DNA of 64,000 nt from Pseudomonas sp. J452 (lineage in GTDB: Bacteria > Pseudomonadota > Gammaproteobacteria > Pseudomonadales > Pseudomonadaceae): contig NZ_CP088294.1 in the NCBI RefSeq assembly GCF_024666525.1, forward strand, positions 558,001 through 622,000, given 5' to 3'. Positions 18,155 to 30,259 of the stretch are shown here, one piece after another; the first letter of the stretch is position 1; the number at the start of each line of letters is the position of its first letter. A program made the position numbers and the translations under genes. The notes under the pieces are model-generated. The model had not been told where the DNA came from. It did not search any database and worked only from the letters and a program-made list of their open reading frames with translations.

Positions 18155-19195
18155 TTACTTGGCAGCCCAGGCGTTGAAGCGCTGTTCCAACTGCTCGCCG
18201 TAGTCAGCCCAGAAGGTCACGTTCATGGCCACCTGGTTGGCGATGTTTTCCGGGGTGGTCGGCATGTCGACCAGCAGGGTCTTGTCGAGCAGCTCAACGG
18301 CATTCTTGTTGGCCGGGCCATAGGCGATGTTCGACGAGTAGACCTTCTGCTGCTCCGGCTGCACGCTGAAGGCAGCGAAGGCCTTGGCCGCGTCGAGATC
18401 CTTGGCACCCTTCGGGATGGCCCAGGAGTCGAAGTCGTAGACACCACCGTTCCACACCACCTTCAGGTTGCTCTCCTTCTGCACGGCGGCGATGCGGCCG
18501 TTGTAGGCGGAGCTCATGACCACGTCACCGGAGACGAGGAACTGCGGCGGCTGGGCGCCGGCTTCCCACCACTGGATGTGCGGCTTGATCTGGTCGAGTT
18601 TCTTGAAGGCGCGATCCTGGCCTTCCTGGGTGGCGAGCACGCTGTAGACATCTTTCGGCGCCACGCCGTCGGCCATCAGGGCGAATTCCAGGGTGTACTT
18701 GGCGCCCTTGCGCAGGCCGCGCTTACCCGGGAACTTGCTCACGTCCCAGAAATCGGCCCAGCCGGTCGGGGCGGCGGCGAGTTTGTCGGCGTTGTAGGCG
18801 AGCACCGTGGACCACACGAAGAAGCCCACACCGCAGGGCTGCACGGCGCCGTCGATGTAGTTGGCGGCATCGCCGAACAGGGCTGGGTCGAGTTCCTCGA
18901 ACAGGCCTTCGTCACAGCCGCGCGCCAGTTCCGGCGACTCCACTTCCACCAGGTTCCACGACACGCTGTTGGTGTCGACCATGGCTTTGACCTTGGCCAT
19001 CTCGCCGTTGTATTCGCCGGCGATCACCTTGCCTTTGCCGGCCGCTTCCCATGGCTGGTAGAAGGCCTTGGTCTGTGCCTCCTTGTTGGCGCCACCGAAG
19101 GAAATCACTGTCAGGTCGGCGGCCATCGCCTGGGCTGCGCCGAGCAGGCCGAGGGCCAGAGCGCTGTGGCGGAAGATGCTGCGGATATTGCTCAT
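18155..19195 (-). CDS. agtB: Periplasmic binding protein, PotD/PotF family
   Basis: 346 residues with a cleavable signal peptide (HSALALGLLGAAQAMA, cut before ADLTV). The mature protein is a type II binding protein: LTVISFGGANKEAQ..., YNGEMAKVKAMVDTNSVSWNLVEVE, PTGWADFWDVSKFPGKRGL, YNGRIAAVQ. The ATG 19195 has GGAG 12 nt upstream. It should deliver the ligand (likely GABA or 5-aminovalerate, by synteny) to the two permeases. Confidence 0.88.
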   Translation of the reverse strand: MSNIRSIFRHSALALGLLGAAQAMAADLTVISFGGANKEAQTKAFYQPWEAAGKGKVIAGEYNGEMAKVKAMVDTNSVSWNLVEVESPELARGCDEGLFEELDPALFGDAANYIDGAVQPCGVGFFVWSTVLAYNADKLAAAPTGWADFWDVSKFPGKRGLRKGAKYTLEFALMADGVAPKDVYSVLATQEGQDRAFKKLDQIKPHIQWWEAGAQPPQFLVSGDVVMSSAYNGRIAAVQKESNLKVVWNGGVYDFDSWAIPKGAKDLDAAKAFAAFSVQPEQQKVYSSNIAYGPANKNAVELLDKTLLVDMPTTPENIANQVAMNVTFWADYGEQLEQRFNAWAAK

Positions 19196-19240
19196 TGTTG
19201 TTGTCTCCACTGTGCAGGGTTGGTTATTGCGCTACAGCAC

Positions 19241-20377
19241 TCATTCCGCCATCAGCGGATCGAGCGCGCGAACGTGTTCCACATGCCAGCCAAGCGGCAC
19301 CACATCGCCCACGCCCATGGCGGGATCGAGCTCGGCAATCGGCTGTTTGACGAAGAAGTCGGGCTTGCCACACACCTCCATGCGGATGCGCACGTGGTCG
19401 CCCAGGTAGATGAACTCCACCACCCGCCCGGAAAAACGGTTGGCGCACTGCTCGCTGGCACCGTTGAGGCGCACGCGCTCGGGGCGGATCGACAGGGTCA
19501 CCGGCTCACCCGGGCCGCCGACGTTGACCGCCAGCGCCTCGATCTTCTCGCCACGCGCCAGACCGACCACGCAGCGCTCGCCGTCGCGGCTGAGCAGCTG
19601 GCCGCTGATGCGGTTGTTCTCGCCGATGAAGTTGGCCACGAAGGTGTTCTTCGGCGCCTCGTAGAGGTCACGCGGCGGGGCGATCTGCTGGATCTCGCCC
19701 TGGTGGAACACCGCCACCCGGTCGGACATGGTCAGCGCCTCGCCCTGGTCGTGGGTCACGTAGACCACGGTCACGCCCAGACGCTGGTGGATGTGTTTGA
19801 TCTCCATCTGCATGTGCTCGCGCAGCTGCTTGTCCAGCGCACCGAGCGGTTCGTCCATCAGCACCAGCTGCGGCTCGAACACCAGCGCGCGGGCCAGCGC
19901 CACGCGCTGCTGCTGGCCGCCGGAGAGCTGCGCCGGGTAGCGGTTGCGGAACTTGTCGAGCTGCACCATCGACAGCGCGCGCTTGACCCGCTCGCTGCAG
20001 TCGGTCTTGTTCATGCCGCGCACGGTCAGCGGGAAGGCCAGGTTTTCGGCCACCGTCATGTGCGGGAACAGGGCGTAGTTCTGGAACACCATGCCGATGT
20101 CGCGCTTGTGCGGCGGCACGTTGTTGATCGCCCGGCCACCCAGCAGGATCTCGCCGGCGGTGGGCGTCTCGAAGCCGGCCAGCATCATCAGGCTGGTGGT
20201 CTTGCCCGAGCCGGACGGCCCGAGCAGGGTGAGGAATTCGCCTTTGCGAATATCCAGGTTGAGGTCTTTGACGATCAGGTTCTCGCCGTCGTAGCTCTTC
20301 TGCACGCCACGAAAACTGACCAGTACATCGTTGGAAGCATTCTCGGCCATCACCACACCCGTGTTCTTGTCTGCCAT
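19241..20377 (-). CDS. agtA: ABC transporter ATPase, PotA-like
   Basis: 378 residues. Walker A GPSGSGKTTS, signature LSGGQQQRVALARAL, Walker B LVLMDEPLGALD, and a switch His in YVTHDQGEAL. The C-terminal ~130 residues are a TOBE-type regulatory domain. First gene of the transporter unit; no second binding-protein gene precedes it (see findings). Confidence 0.9.
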   Translation of the reverse strand: MADKNTGVVMAENASNDVLVSFRGVQKSYDGENLIVKDLNLDIRKGEFLTLLGPSGSGKTTSLMMLAGFETPTAGEILLGGRAINNVPPHKRDIGMVFQNYALFPHMTVAENLAFPLTVRGMNKTDCSERVKRALSMVQLDKFRNRYPAQLSGGQQQRVALARALVFEPQLVLMDEPLGALDKQLREHMQMEIKHIHQRLGVTVVYVTHDQGEALTMSDRVAVFHQGEIQQIAPPRDLYEAPKNTFVANFIGENNRISGQLLSRDGERCVVGLARGEKIEALAVNVGGPGEPVTLSIRPERVRLNGASEQCANRFSGRVVEFIYLGDHVRIRMEVCGKPDFFVKQPIAELDPAMGVGDVVPLGWHVEHVRALDPLMAE

Positions 20378-20537
20378 GGCTACAGACTAGAGAGGCGGGG
20401 GCGCCGCGCAAATCGGGCGGTATGACTGATTGCTATAAGGCTAGAGGAAAGCGCGATGTAGGGATCGCCCTACAAGGGGCAACTGCAATGGGCGGAGCGT
20501 CGAACTACCCCAGAACCTGTACTGGACCTCGGAAACT

Positions 20538-20628
20538 CCCCTCTCCCACTTGTGGGAGAGGGGCTGGGGGAGAGGGAAATGGCCAACGTACCCTCTCCCC
20601 AACCCTCTCCCGTAAACGGGAGAGGGGG
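20538..20628. repeat. Pair of REP-like palindromes in opposite arrangement
   Basis: First unit 20538-20576 (CCCCTCTCCC...GGGAGAGGGG then CTGGGGGAGAGGG), second 20591-20628 (ACCCTCTCCCC, then CCCTCTCCCG...CGGGAGAGGGG). The pair can fold into a large hairpin. It fills most of the 293-bp spacer between agtA and agtR; I see no gene there. Confidence 0.65.
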
Positions 20629-20670
20629 GCAAAGCGCTCCGCATCGGGACCTACACAGGCGATGTGCCTC

Positions 20671-21300
20671 TCAAACCAGCTTGTGCTCCATCGCGTACTT
20701 CACCAGGTCGGCCACCGAGTGGCTGCCGAGCTTCTGCATCAGGCGCGCCTTGTGGGTGCTGACGGTCTTGCTGCTGATCGACAGGTGCAGGGCGATCTCG
20801 TTGACCCCCTCGCCCTGCACCAGGCGCTCGAACACCGAGAACTCGCGCTCGGACAGCTGCGCATGGGGCGGCCGCGAATCGGTCAGGCCGACCTCGAAGA
20901 CCATGCGGTCGGCCAGGTCTGGGCCGATGTAGCGCCCACCCGCGGCGACCTTGCGGATGGCGGTGAGCAGCAGCGCCGGGTCGCTGTCCTTGGTCGCATA
21001 GCCGGCCGCACCGATCTTCAGCGCGCGGGCGGCCATCTGCGCCTCGTCGTGCATGGACAGCACCAGTACCGCCGGCGGGTTGCTCAGCGCACGAATCCGC
21101 GGAATCGCCTCCAGGCCGTTGACCCCAGGCATGGAGATATCCAGCAGCACCACTTCGCAGGGCGTGTGGCGCAGGGTTTCCAGCAGCTGTTCGCCGTTGC
21201 AGGCCTCACCGACCACCTGCAGGTCCTTGGCCAGGCCGATCAGCTGCTTGATGCCCTCGCGGACGATGGTGTGGTCTTCGGCTACCAGTACTCGAATCAC
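20671..21300 (-). CDS. agtR: NarL/LuxR-type response regulator
   Basis: 209 residues. The receiver domain has VAEDH (acidic pair), the phospho-acceptor Asp in VVLLDISMPGVNGL (~Asp54) and K in GYATKDSD. The C-terminal HTH is LSEREFSVFERLVQGEGVNEIALHLSISSKTVSTHKARLMQKLG. By synteny with PAO1 PA0601 it is AgtR, reported to control the agt transporter and a response to cell-wall fragments. Overlaps the kinase stop by 4 bp. Confidence 0.87.
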   Translation of the reverse strand: MIRVLVAEDHTIVREGIKQLIGLAKDLQVVGEACNGEQLLETLRHTPCEVVLLDISMPGVNGLEAIPRIRALSNPPAVLVLSMHDEAQMAARALKIGAAGYATKDSDPALLLTAIRKVAAGGRYIGPDLADRMVFEVGLTDSRPPHAQLSEREFSVFERLVQGEGVNEIALHLSISSKTVSTHKARLMQKLGSHSVADLVKYAMEHKLV

Positions 21301-23702
21301 GCGACTTCCTCTTGTTCATCCAGTGCCACCCGCACGCTGAGGGTCACGCCCTCGCCCGGCTGGCTGTCGATCTGCAGCGTACCGCCGAGCATCAGCACCC
21401 GCTCGCGCATGCCGACCAGGCCAAACGATTGCGCGCGCGCCGCCTGCGGGTCGAAACCCTGGCCATCGTCGCTGACGCTCAGGCACAGCTGGTCGCCCTC
21501 CACGCTCAGGCGAACGGCCACAGTATGCGCCTGGGCATGGCGCAGCACGTTGGTCAGCGCCTCCTGCAGCACGCGGAACAGACCGATTGCCTTGGCGTCG
21601 GAGAGTGCCGGCAACTGCTGCTCAGGCACCTCGACCAGGCAGGGGATCTGGCTGCGCGCCTCGAAACGCCGCGCCTGCCATTCGATGGCCGAGGCGATGC
21701 CGGCGTCGAGGATCGGCGGGCGCAGCGCGGTGGCCACGTCACGCACCAGCTGGAACAGGTTGGCGATCAGCTTCTTCATGCTCTCCAGACGCTCGCGCAG
21801 GCCGCCGTCCAGCTCGCCGTAGGCCAGCTCGCACATCGAGGTTTCCAGCTTGAGCACGGTGAGCACCTGGCCCAGCTCGTCGTGCACCTCGCGGGCGATG
21901 CGCGCCTTCTCCTCCTCACGCACACTCTCCAGGTGCGCCGACAGGTCGCGCAGCTGGGCACGCGATTCGGCCAGTTGCAGCTCGATCTGCTTGTTCTCGC
22001 TGATGTCCCAGACCATGCCGTCCCACACCACGTGCTCGCCTTCCAGGCGGCGGGCGCGGGCCTTGATGTCGGCCCAGCGCTGGCGACCATCACGGGTGAG
22101 GATGCGCCCCTGCCACTGCCAGTCACTGGCCGCCGCGATGGCCGAGTCCTGGGTGGCGTGATAGAGAGCCCGATCGTCCGGGTGGACCAGGCTGCGAATG
22201 CCGAAATCGGCCGCCTTGATCTGCGCCGGCGGATAGCCAACCAACTGCTCGCTACCCTCGCTGATATAGGCAAAGTCCACCGGCGCGCCAGGCAGCGGGC
22301 GCTCCAGGCGAAACACCAGGCCCGGCACGTTGCTGGCGATGCCCTTCAGGCGCGCCTCGCTTTCCTCCAGGGCGGCGTGGGCGCGGCGGCGCTCGGTGAC
22401 ATCGGTGATGTACACCACCAGGTACTCGGCGTCGCGAAAACGCAGGAAACTCAGCGATACATCCGCCGGCATCAGACTGCCGTCGGCGCGCAGGCAGTTG
22501 CTCTCGAAGCTCAGCGCGGCCTCGTCACGCGAGCGCACCCGGCGCCACAGGTTGAGCCAGCGGTCCATGCTCAGCTGCGGTTCGATCAGTTCCAGCGGCC
22601 GCTCGACCAGCGCCTCGCTGCGGTAACCGAGCATCTGCGCCACCGCACGGTTGGCGTAGCGGATGTGGCTGTCCCAGTTGACCCAGAGGATGCCCACTGT
22701 GCTGTGGTCGATGGAGAACTGGGTCAGGCGCAAGGCCTCCTCCGCCGCTTCGCGCAAGGCCAGGGCCTGGCGCGCGTCGAGCAGGCGATGCTCCAGACGC
22801 GACCGCTGGCGACGCAACACGGCCAGCAGGGCCAGGCTGACCAGCAGCAGGGTGCCGAGCAGCAAGCTGAGGTTGCGCCAGAAGCGCGGCGAGTCTTTGA
22901 TGCCCGGCTTCTGCGCGGTCAGCCAGCGGCTCTGCAACTGCTCCAGGGTCTGCGCCGGCAGGGCACGCAGGGCCTCATCGATGATCGTCGCCAGTTGCGG
23001 CCAGTCGCGCCGGGTGCCGATGCGCAGCAGTTGCGGCAGGCCGACATCGCCAACCACCTGCAGGGTGGCGAACTCGCTTTCCTGACTCAGTCGGCTGAGC
23101 TGCGCCTGATCGACCACAGCGAAGCGCGCCTGCTGTTCCAGCACTGCCTGCAGCGCCTGGCGATCAGACGGCTGCGCTAGCAGCTTGAGGTTGAAATAGT
23201 TGCTGCGCAGGTAGTCGGCCACGCTGCTGGGCATGCGCGTGGCGATCACATCCGTGGCGCCGAGCTGCTCCAGCTCGATAGCCACGGTGCCCAGGCGCTC
23301 GCCCACCAGCAGATGCGGAATGCGCAGGTAGGGGTCGGAATACAGCCACTGGCGCAGCCCCGCCGGGGTCTGGCTGAGGCCAGGAGCGAGATCGACCTTG
23401 CCGGCGCGCAGGGCCTCCTCCAGCGCCTGCTGATCGGGGTAGCCACGCCAGCTGAACTGCACCGGCAGGCTCTTGCCCAGCGCCTCGAACAGCTCGACAT
23501 TCAAGCCACTCAGTTGCTGCTGGCGCCGGGTGAACTCGGCATAGGGCGCCTGCAGCACCACGCCGACGCGCAGGCGTGGGTGCTCGGCCAGCCAGGCACG
23601 CTGACTCTCATCCAGCGCCAAGCCGTTGCCAGCCGCTGCCGCCCACAACCAGGGTGAGAGCAACACCAGCAACCCGCCAAACAGCACTTGCCTTATCTGC
23701 AC
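21297..23702 (-). CDS. agtS: Hybrid-input sensor histidine kinase with periplasmic binding domain and PAS domains
   Basis: 801 residues. Order: signal peptide; SBP_bac_3-like ligand domain (~28-260, AWLAEHPRLRVGVVLQAPYAEF); one membrane helix (~277-297); two PAS domains (~320-570); HisKA_3 H-box IAREVHDELGQVLTVLKLE (His ~606); ATPase domain VLQEALTNVLRHA with DDGQGFD and GLVGMRERV. The periplasmic domain could bind an amino-acid-like ligand, which fits the neighbouring transporter. Orthologue of PA0600 (AgtS) by position. Confidence 0.87.
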   Translation of the reverse strand: MQIRQVLFGGLLVLLSPWLWAAAAGNGLALDESQRAWLAEHPRLRVGVVLQAPYAEFTRRQQQLSGLNVELFEALGKSLPVQFSWRGYPDQQALEEALRAGKVDLAPGLSQTPAGLRQWLYSDPYLRIPHLLVGERLGTVAIELEQLGATDVIATRMPSSVADYLRSNYFNLKLLAQPSDRQALQAVLEQQARFAVVDQAQLSRLSQESEFATLQVVGDVGLPQLLRIGTRRDWPQLATIIDEALRALPAQTLEQLQSRWLTAQKPGIKDSPRFWRNLSLLLGTLLLVSLALLAVLRRQRSRLEHRLLDARQALALREAAEEALRLTQFSIDHSTVGILWVNWDSHIRYANRAVAQMLGYRSEALVERPLELIEPQLSMDRWLNLWRRVRSRDEAALSFESNCLRADGSLMPADVSLSFLRFRDAEYLVVYITDVTERRRAHAALEESEARLKGIASNVPGLVFRLERPLPGAPVDFAYISEGSEQLVGYPPAQIKAADFGIRSLVHPDDRALYHATQDSAIAAASDWQWQGRILTRDGRQRWADIKARARRLEGEHVVWDGMVWDISENKQIELQLAESRAQLRDLSAHLESVREEEKARIAREVHDELGQVLTVLKLETSMCELAYGELDGGLRERLESMKKLIANLFQLVRDVATALRPPILDAGIASAIEWQARRFEARSQIPCLVEVPEQQLPALSDAKAIGLFRVLQEALTNVLRHAQAHTVAVRLSVEGDQLCLSVSDDGQGFDPQAARAQSFGLVGMRERVLMLGGTLQIDSQPGEGVTLSVRVALDEQEEVA

Positions 23703-23819
23703 ATCAATCGCCTGTCAGTCGGATTTTCATCGCCATACCTTACTCCGGAGCCACGGCTGCCAGGCAAGCCACACCTGACAAATCGCGGGCGAGCGCTTAG
23801 TCTGCTGGAATCAGCCGCC

Positions 23820-24887
23820 ATGCAGATGTCTGTGATGCCCAACCTCCTGCGCCCGACACTTATCGCTGCCTCTATTGGCCTTAGCGCGCTCCTCGCCAAT
23901 CCCGCGCTGGCCGAAGAAGCCCCGGCGACAACAGCGCCAGCCGCTGAAGAAACGGCACCGGCGGCAGACGCTGCAACGCCACCCGCCGATGCCCCGGCGA
24001 CCGAGCGAGCGCCCCTGGAAGAGCGCAGCGTCGAAGCGGCCAGCGGCCTCGAACGCCAACTGCCGCAAGACGAGCAACAACAGCTGAAGGCAGGCGACGA
24101 GACCTTCCTGGCACTGTGGAAACCCGCCAATGTCGGCGAGCCGACTGGCGTGGTGATTCTGGTTCCCGCCAGCGGGGAGAGTGCAGACTGGCCGCAGGCC
24201 ATCGGCCCGTTGCGCAGCAAGCTGCCGGATGCCGGCTGGAGCAGCCTCAGCCTGACCCTGCCGGATCTGCCACAGCTCGCGCCGGCGGTGGCGCCAGTGA
24301 CAGTCGACACCGCCACGCCGCCCAGCGCGCCGGCGGATGCCGCCGCAACGGATAACCAGGAGGCCGCGGATAGCGCCAGCGCAGATGCGGCGGCAGATGA
24401 CTCTACGCAGCCGGCCACCCCGGACAGCAGCGCCACAGCACCAATCCCGGTTGTTGACCCGGCGCCGCGCATCTTCGCCCGCATCCAGGCGGCCATCGCC
24501 TTTGCCGAACAGCAGCAGGCGAAAGCCATCGTGCTGCTTGGCCATGGCGACGGTGCCTACTGGGCCGCCCGCTTCATCGCCGAGCAGAAGCCGCCGCTGG
24601 TGCAACACCTGCTGGTGGCCGCACCGGCCTTGCCGGAGGGAATGACGCCACCCTTGGAAGAACTGCTGCCGGAGCTGCAACTGCCCACTGGCGACTTCTT
24701 CTACAAGGACCAGAGCAGCGACCGCAGCGCCGCCACCCGCCGTCTGCATGCGAGCAAGCGCCTGCAGCACAAGGCCTATACCCAGGTAGCGCTGAAAGCC
24801 CTGCCGGGTAACCCGAGTGCGGAACAGGAACAGCTGTACCGCCGTATTCGGGGCTGGCTGGACAAGGCGTTGCCGGCGAAGAAATAA
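23820..24887 (+). CDS. DUF3530 alpha/beta-hydrolase-like protein, probably exported
   Basis: About 355 residues. A signal-peptide-like N-terminus (LIAASIGLSALLANPALA) precedes Ala/Pro/Glu-rich linkers (~30-75 and ~165-205). The fold regions GVVILVPASGESADWPQAIGPL and AKAIVLLGHGDGAYWAARFI resemble a hydrolase core. The usual G-x-S-x-G nucleophile is replaced by GHGDG, so catalysis is doubtful. Start uncertain between ATGs at 23820, 23826 and 23835. Divergent from agtS. Confidence 0.75.
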   Translation: MQMSVMPNLLRPTLIAASIGLSALLANPALAEEAPATTAPAAEETAPAADAATPPADAPATERAPLEERSVEAASGLERQLPQDEQQQLKAGDETFLALWKPANVGEPTGVVILVPASGESADWPQAIGPLRSKLPDAGWSSLSLTLPDLPQLAPAVAPVTVDTATPPSAPADAAATDNQEAADSASADAAADDSTQPATPDSSATAPIPVVDPAPRIFARIQAAIAFAEQQQAKAIVLLGHGDGAYWAARFIAEQKPPLVQHLLVAAPALPEGMTPPLEELLPELQLPTGDFFYKDQSSDRSAATRRLHASKRLQHKAYTQVALKALPGNPSAEQEQLYRRIRGWLDKALPAKK

Positions 24888-24897
24888 GTCTGAGCCG

Positions 24898-25662
24898 TTA
24901 GCGAAAACCACGACGCGAGCGAATCAGCTCATAGGCCTGATGCAGCTCGCTGGTGCGCTCGGTGGCCGCGCGAATCTGTGCGGAGCTGGCACCGCCGCCA
25001 GCCAGCTTGTCCGGGTGATGCTGGCTAAGCAGCTTGCGGTAGGCGCGCTTGATCGCCGCGGGCTCACTGCTGTTCTTTACCCCGAGCAGACGCAAGGCCG
25101 CCTGGTAGTCGCCGGGAACCGGGTCGGCCACCCGCCGGCTCGGCTCATATTCGTCGGCCAGGGCATTCAGGTCGTCACGCGCCCAGCCCAACCAACTGCC
25201 CCATTGCTGGATCAGCTCATACTCCTGCTCGCTGACCCGGCCATCGGCCCAGGCCATGCGCCAGCAACTGCGCAGCAGCACTTCGGCCCGCTCGGGACGC
25301 CGCCGCAAACCCTGCAGATGCTCCTCGAAGCTGTCCGTCATCAGCTTGCCACGGCCGAAAGCCTCCATCGCCCGCTGCCGCGCCGTCTCGCCTAGGCGCA
25401 GACGCTGCATCTCCTGCCTTGCCGCGTGGATATGCACCTGCAGCACGCGACCACCGCACTTGGCCAGACGCCCGAGGAGCATGAACAGCAGCTCATCGTC
25501 ATCCAGCCGCGGCGGCCAGAACAGGGCACGCAGGCTGGCCCAGGAGTGCAGTTTGAGGCGCCGATCGAGCACCTGGCCGAGCAGGCCACCAAGCAAGGCG
25601 CCCGGAATGCTGGCCAGCGCCCAGCCGGCCAGCACCCCGAGCACGGTTACCGGCCAGAACAT
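24898..25662 (-). CDS. djlA: DjlA-like co-chaperone (TerB domain plus J domain)
   Basis: 254 residues. An N-terminal hydrophobic segment (VTVLGVLAGWALASIPGALLGGLLG) anchors it in the inner membrane; the central part is a TerB-like helical domain; the C-terminus is a J domain with YRKLLSQHHPDKLAG, the HPD motif needed to stimulate DnaK. Ends RSRRGFR. It starts 1 bp after the murU stop, so it is co-transcribed with amgK-murU. Confidence 0.9.
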   Translation of the reverse strand: MFWPVTVLGVLAGWALASIPGALLGGLLGQVLDRRLKLHSWASLRALFWPPRLDDDELLFMLLGRLAKCGGRVLQVHIHAARQEMQRLRLGETARQRAMEAFGRGKLMTDSFEEHLQGLRRRPERAEVLLRSCWRMAWADGRVSEQEYELIQQWGSWLGWARDDLNALADEYEPSRRVADPVPGDYQAALRLLGVKNSSEPAAIKRAYRKLLSQHHPDKLAGGGASSAQIRAATERTSELHQAYELIRSRRGFR

Positions 25663-25663
25663 A

Positions 25664-27357
<1,694 letters not shown>

Positions 27358-27484
27358 TACAAGGGTCTCCGACGGCGCTAGCCGTTGCGCGGGTCATGCT
27401 TTATTATCCAGCATCTTTTTTCGCCCATCGAGAGGCGTGCGGCCCCCGCGGGTCGAAGGCGCGCAGGAAGCCCGGACTAACAAG

Positions 27485-30259
27485 ATGGCAGTAAAAATCC
27501 CCGTGTTCCGTAAAAAATTCCCACTGCTGGTCACCGGCAGCCTGCTGGCCATGCAGCCAGTAGCCACTCCTTTGGTTATTGCCGCCGAGCAGTTCGACTG
27601 CCAGGCCTCCACCTCCGGTGGCTGGGCCTGTACGCCGAAAGCCGACAGCAGCGCCCAGTTGCCGCGCCCGCAGCATACCGCGACTGCGGTCAGTGCGGTC
27701 TCCGGCTCCGCGAAGTCTGCCGACGGCGAAAGCGCTGGCGAGCAAGCGCAGACCGTACTGGTTACTGAAAGCGAGGGCAAAGGCCTGAGCAGTCGCAGCG
27801 CGGACTACAGCCATCTCGACTGGGTGCCGCGCGACAAGCTGTCCGCCGCCCAGCTGGCCGAAGTCGGCCCTTACTGCGCCGGTTCCTATGTCGAACCCCT
27901 GCGCCCGGGCATGAGCGACGACACGCCAATGGACGAGGCGCCGATGTTCGTCTCCGCCAAGGCCTCGCGCTACGCCCAGGAAACCCAGACCGCCACCCTC
28001 GCCGGTGACGTGGTGATCCGCCAGTCCGGCATGCAGATCGAGGCCGACGAGGCCAACCTGCATCAGACCGAGAACCGCGGCGAACTGGTTGGCAACGTGC
28101 GCCTGCGTGACCAGGGCACCCTGGTGGTCGGCGACCGCGCCGAGATCCAGTTGGACAACGGCGAAGCCAAGGTCGAGAACGCCGAGTACGTGCTGCACAA
28201 AGGCCACGTGCGCGGCAGCGCGCTGTACGCCAAGCGCGAAGACAGCGCGATCATCCGCCTCAAGGATGGTACCTACACCCGCTGCGAACCGGGCAGCAAC
28301 GCCTGGAACCTCAAGGGCAACAACATCAAGCTGAACCCGGCCACCGGTTTCGGCACCGCGACCAACGTGACGTTGCGGGTGAAGGACATTCCGGTGTTCT
28401 ACACCCCCTACATCTATTTCCCGATCGACGATCGCCGCCAGTCCGGCTTCCTCGCCCCGAGCATTGGCTCGTCGGACGACACCGGTTTCCTGCTGGCCAC
28501 CCCGTACTACTTCAACCTGGCGCCGAACTACGACGCGACCCTGTACCCCACCTACATGAGCAACCGCGGCTTGTTGCTGGAAGGTGAAGGGCGCTACCTG
28601 ACCAAGAGCAGCGAAGGCCAGGTCGGCGGCGCCTGGCTGGATGACCAGGAAGACGAGCGCAAGCTGCAGTCCGAGTACGAAGACCAGCGCTGGATGTACA
28701 ACTGGCAGCACAAGGGCGGCCTCGACTCGCGCCTGCTGGCGGAAGTCGACTACACCGACATCAGCGATCCGTACTACTTCCAGGATCTCGACAGCGACCT
28801 GGAGGTCAGCCGCAGCACCTTCGTCAACCAGCAAGGCGCACTGACCTACCGTGGCGACAGCTTTACCGCCCGCCTCAATGCGCATGCCTACGAGCTGGCG
28901 ACGGTCACCGACATCACGCCATACGACCGCCTGCCGCAGATCACTTTCGACGGTGCCCTGCCCTTCCAGCCGGGTGGCCTGAACTTCGCCTACCAGACCG
29001 AGTTCGTACGCTTCGATCGCGACCTGCGCAGCGGCAACTTCAGCGATGAAGATGGCAACCTGGAGCCCTGGTACGACACCCGGATCAAGGGCCTGGCCCG
29101 CGCCAATGGCGACCGCGTCCACCTGGAGCCAGGCGTCAGCCTGCCGCTGAACTGGACCTGGGGCTACGTCAAGCCGACCATCAAGTACCTGCAGACCAAT
29201 TACGATCTGGATCTGGATCAGCAAGGCGAAAACACCCTGCTCGCCGATCAGGAATTCAGCAGCAGCCAGAACCGTGGCGTTGGCCTGTTCAGCCTGGACA
29301 GCGGCCTGTACTTCGACCGCAATACCTCGCTGTTCGGCACCAACTACCGCCAGACCCTGGAGCCACGCCTGTTCTACCTCTATGTCCCCGAGGAAGACCA
29401 GACCGATATCCCGGTATTCGACACCGGCGAATCGACCTTCAACTACGCCTCGCTGTTCCGCGAAAACCGCTTTACCGGCAAGGATCGCATCGGTGACGAG
29501 AACAAATTGTCGCTGGGCGTGACCAACCGTTGGATCGAGTCGAACGGCTTCGAACGGCAGCGCTTCAGCATTGGTCAGGCCATCTACTTTGCCGACCGCG
29601 AAGTGCAGCTGCCAGGCATCGACTACAGCACCCGTGACGATGCGCAAGCCAATGTCTCGCCGTACGCACTGGAATATCTGTACCGCTTCAACCGCGACTG
29701 GCGCTTCTCGTCCGACTTCAACTGGGATCCGGATAGCAGCAGCACCCGCTCGGGCAGCGCGATGTTCCACTATCAGCCGGAAGCCAACCCGAACAAGGTG
29801 GTCAACGTCGGCTATCGCTACCGCAACGACGCCGTGCGTTACGACCAGTCCACCGGTAACTGGGTAGTAGGCGGGGGCGACTTCGGCACACCCGGAAGCG
29901 CTAACTACATCAAGGACTACTACAAGGTCGACCAACACGACTTCTCGGTCATCTGGCCAGTCGTGCCGCAGTGGAGCGCCATTGCTCGCTGGCAACATGA
30001 CTACAACCAGAACCGTACTCTCGAAGCCTTCGGTGGTTTCGAATACGACAACTGCTGCTGGAAACTGCGCCTGATCAACCGTTACTGGGTCGACTACGAC
30101 GAATACAGTCTGAACCCGAGCCAGAATGATCAAGCCGACCGCGGTATCTTCCTGCAGATCGTCCTGAAAGGGCTCGGTGGCGTGGTAGGTAACAAAGCGG
30201 AAAGTTTCCTCGACCAAGGTATCCAGGGTTATCGTCAACGTGAAGATCAAGCTTTCTGA
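27485..30259 (+). CDS. lptD: LPS-assembly outer-membrane protein LptD
   Basis: 924 residues, the length of PAO1 LptD. It inserts LPS into the outer leaflet with LptE. A signal peptide ([23 protein letters not shown]) is followed by EQFDCQAS. The jellyroll/OstA domain is at ~170-290 ([23 protein letters not shown]); then the C-terminal barrel with [12 protein letters not shown], the conserved Cys-Cys pair used for inter-domain disulfides. ATG 27485 chosen; the frame opens at 27437. Overlaps surA by 20 bp. Confidence 0.95.
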   Translation: MAVKIPVFRKKFPLLVTGSLLAMQPVATPLVIAAEQFDCQASTSGGWACTPKADSSAQLPRPQHTATAVSAVSGSAKSADGESAGEQAQTVLVTESEGKGLSSRSADYSHLDWVPRDKLSAAQLAEVGPYCAGSYVEPLRPGMSDDTPMDEAPMFVSAKASRYAQETQTATLAGDVVIRQSGMQIEADEANLHQTENRGELVGNVRLRDQGTLVVGDRAEIQLDNGEAKVENAEYVLHKGHVRGSALYAKREDSAIIRLKDGTYTRCEPGSNAWNLKGNNIKLNPATGFGTATNVTLRVKDIPVFYTPYIYFPIDDRRQSGFLAPSIGSSDDTGFLLATPYYFNLAPNYDATLYPTYMSNRGLLLEGEGRYLTKSSEGQVGGAWLDDQEDERKLQSEYEDQRWMYNWQHKGGLDSRLLAEVDYTDISDPYYFQDLDSDLEVSRSTFVNQQGALTYRGDSFTARLNAHAYELATVTDITPYDRLPQITFDGALPFQPGGLNFAYQTEFVRFDRDLRSGNFSDEDGNLEPWYDTRIKGLARANGDRVHLEPGVSLPLNWTWGYVKPTIKYLQTNYDLDLDQQGENTLLADQEFSSSQNRGVGLFSLDSGLYFDRNTSLFGTNYRQTLEPRLFYLYVPEEDQTDIPVFDTGESTFNYASLFRENRFTGKDRIGDENKLSLGVTNRWIESNGFERQRFSIGQAIYFADREVQLPGIDYSTRDDAQANVSPYALEYLYRFNRDWRFSSDFNWDPDSSSTRSGSAMFHYQPEANPNKVVNVGYRYRNDAVRYDQSTGNWVVGGGDFGTPGSANYIKDYYKVDQHDFSVIWPVVPQWSAIARWQHDYNQNRTLEAFGGFEYDNCCWKLRLINRYWVDYDEYSLNPSQNDQADRGIFLQIVLKGLGGVVGNKAESFLDQGIQGYRQREDQAF

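Noticed and set aside
16558..20670. CRISPR array
   Set aside because: Repeats are palindromic REP-like units with irregular spacing and no spacers; no cas genes nearby.
21312..23180. 622-codon plus-strand frame across agtS
   Set aside because: His/Gln/Arg-rich shadow of the kinase, no domain.
27404..30250. 948-codon open frame antisense to lptD
   Set aside because: High-GC third-position effect; lptD on the plus strand has the family motifs, and the antisense product has no recognisable domain.
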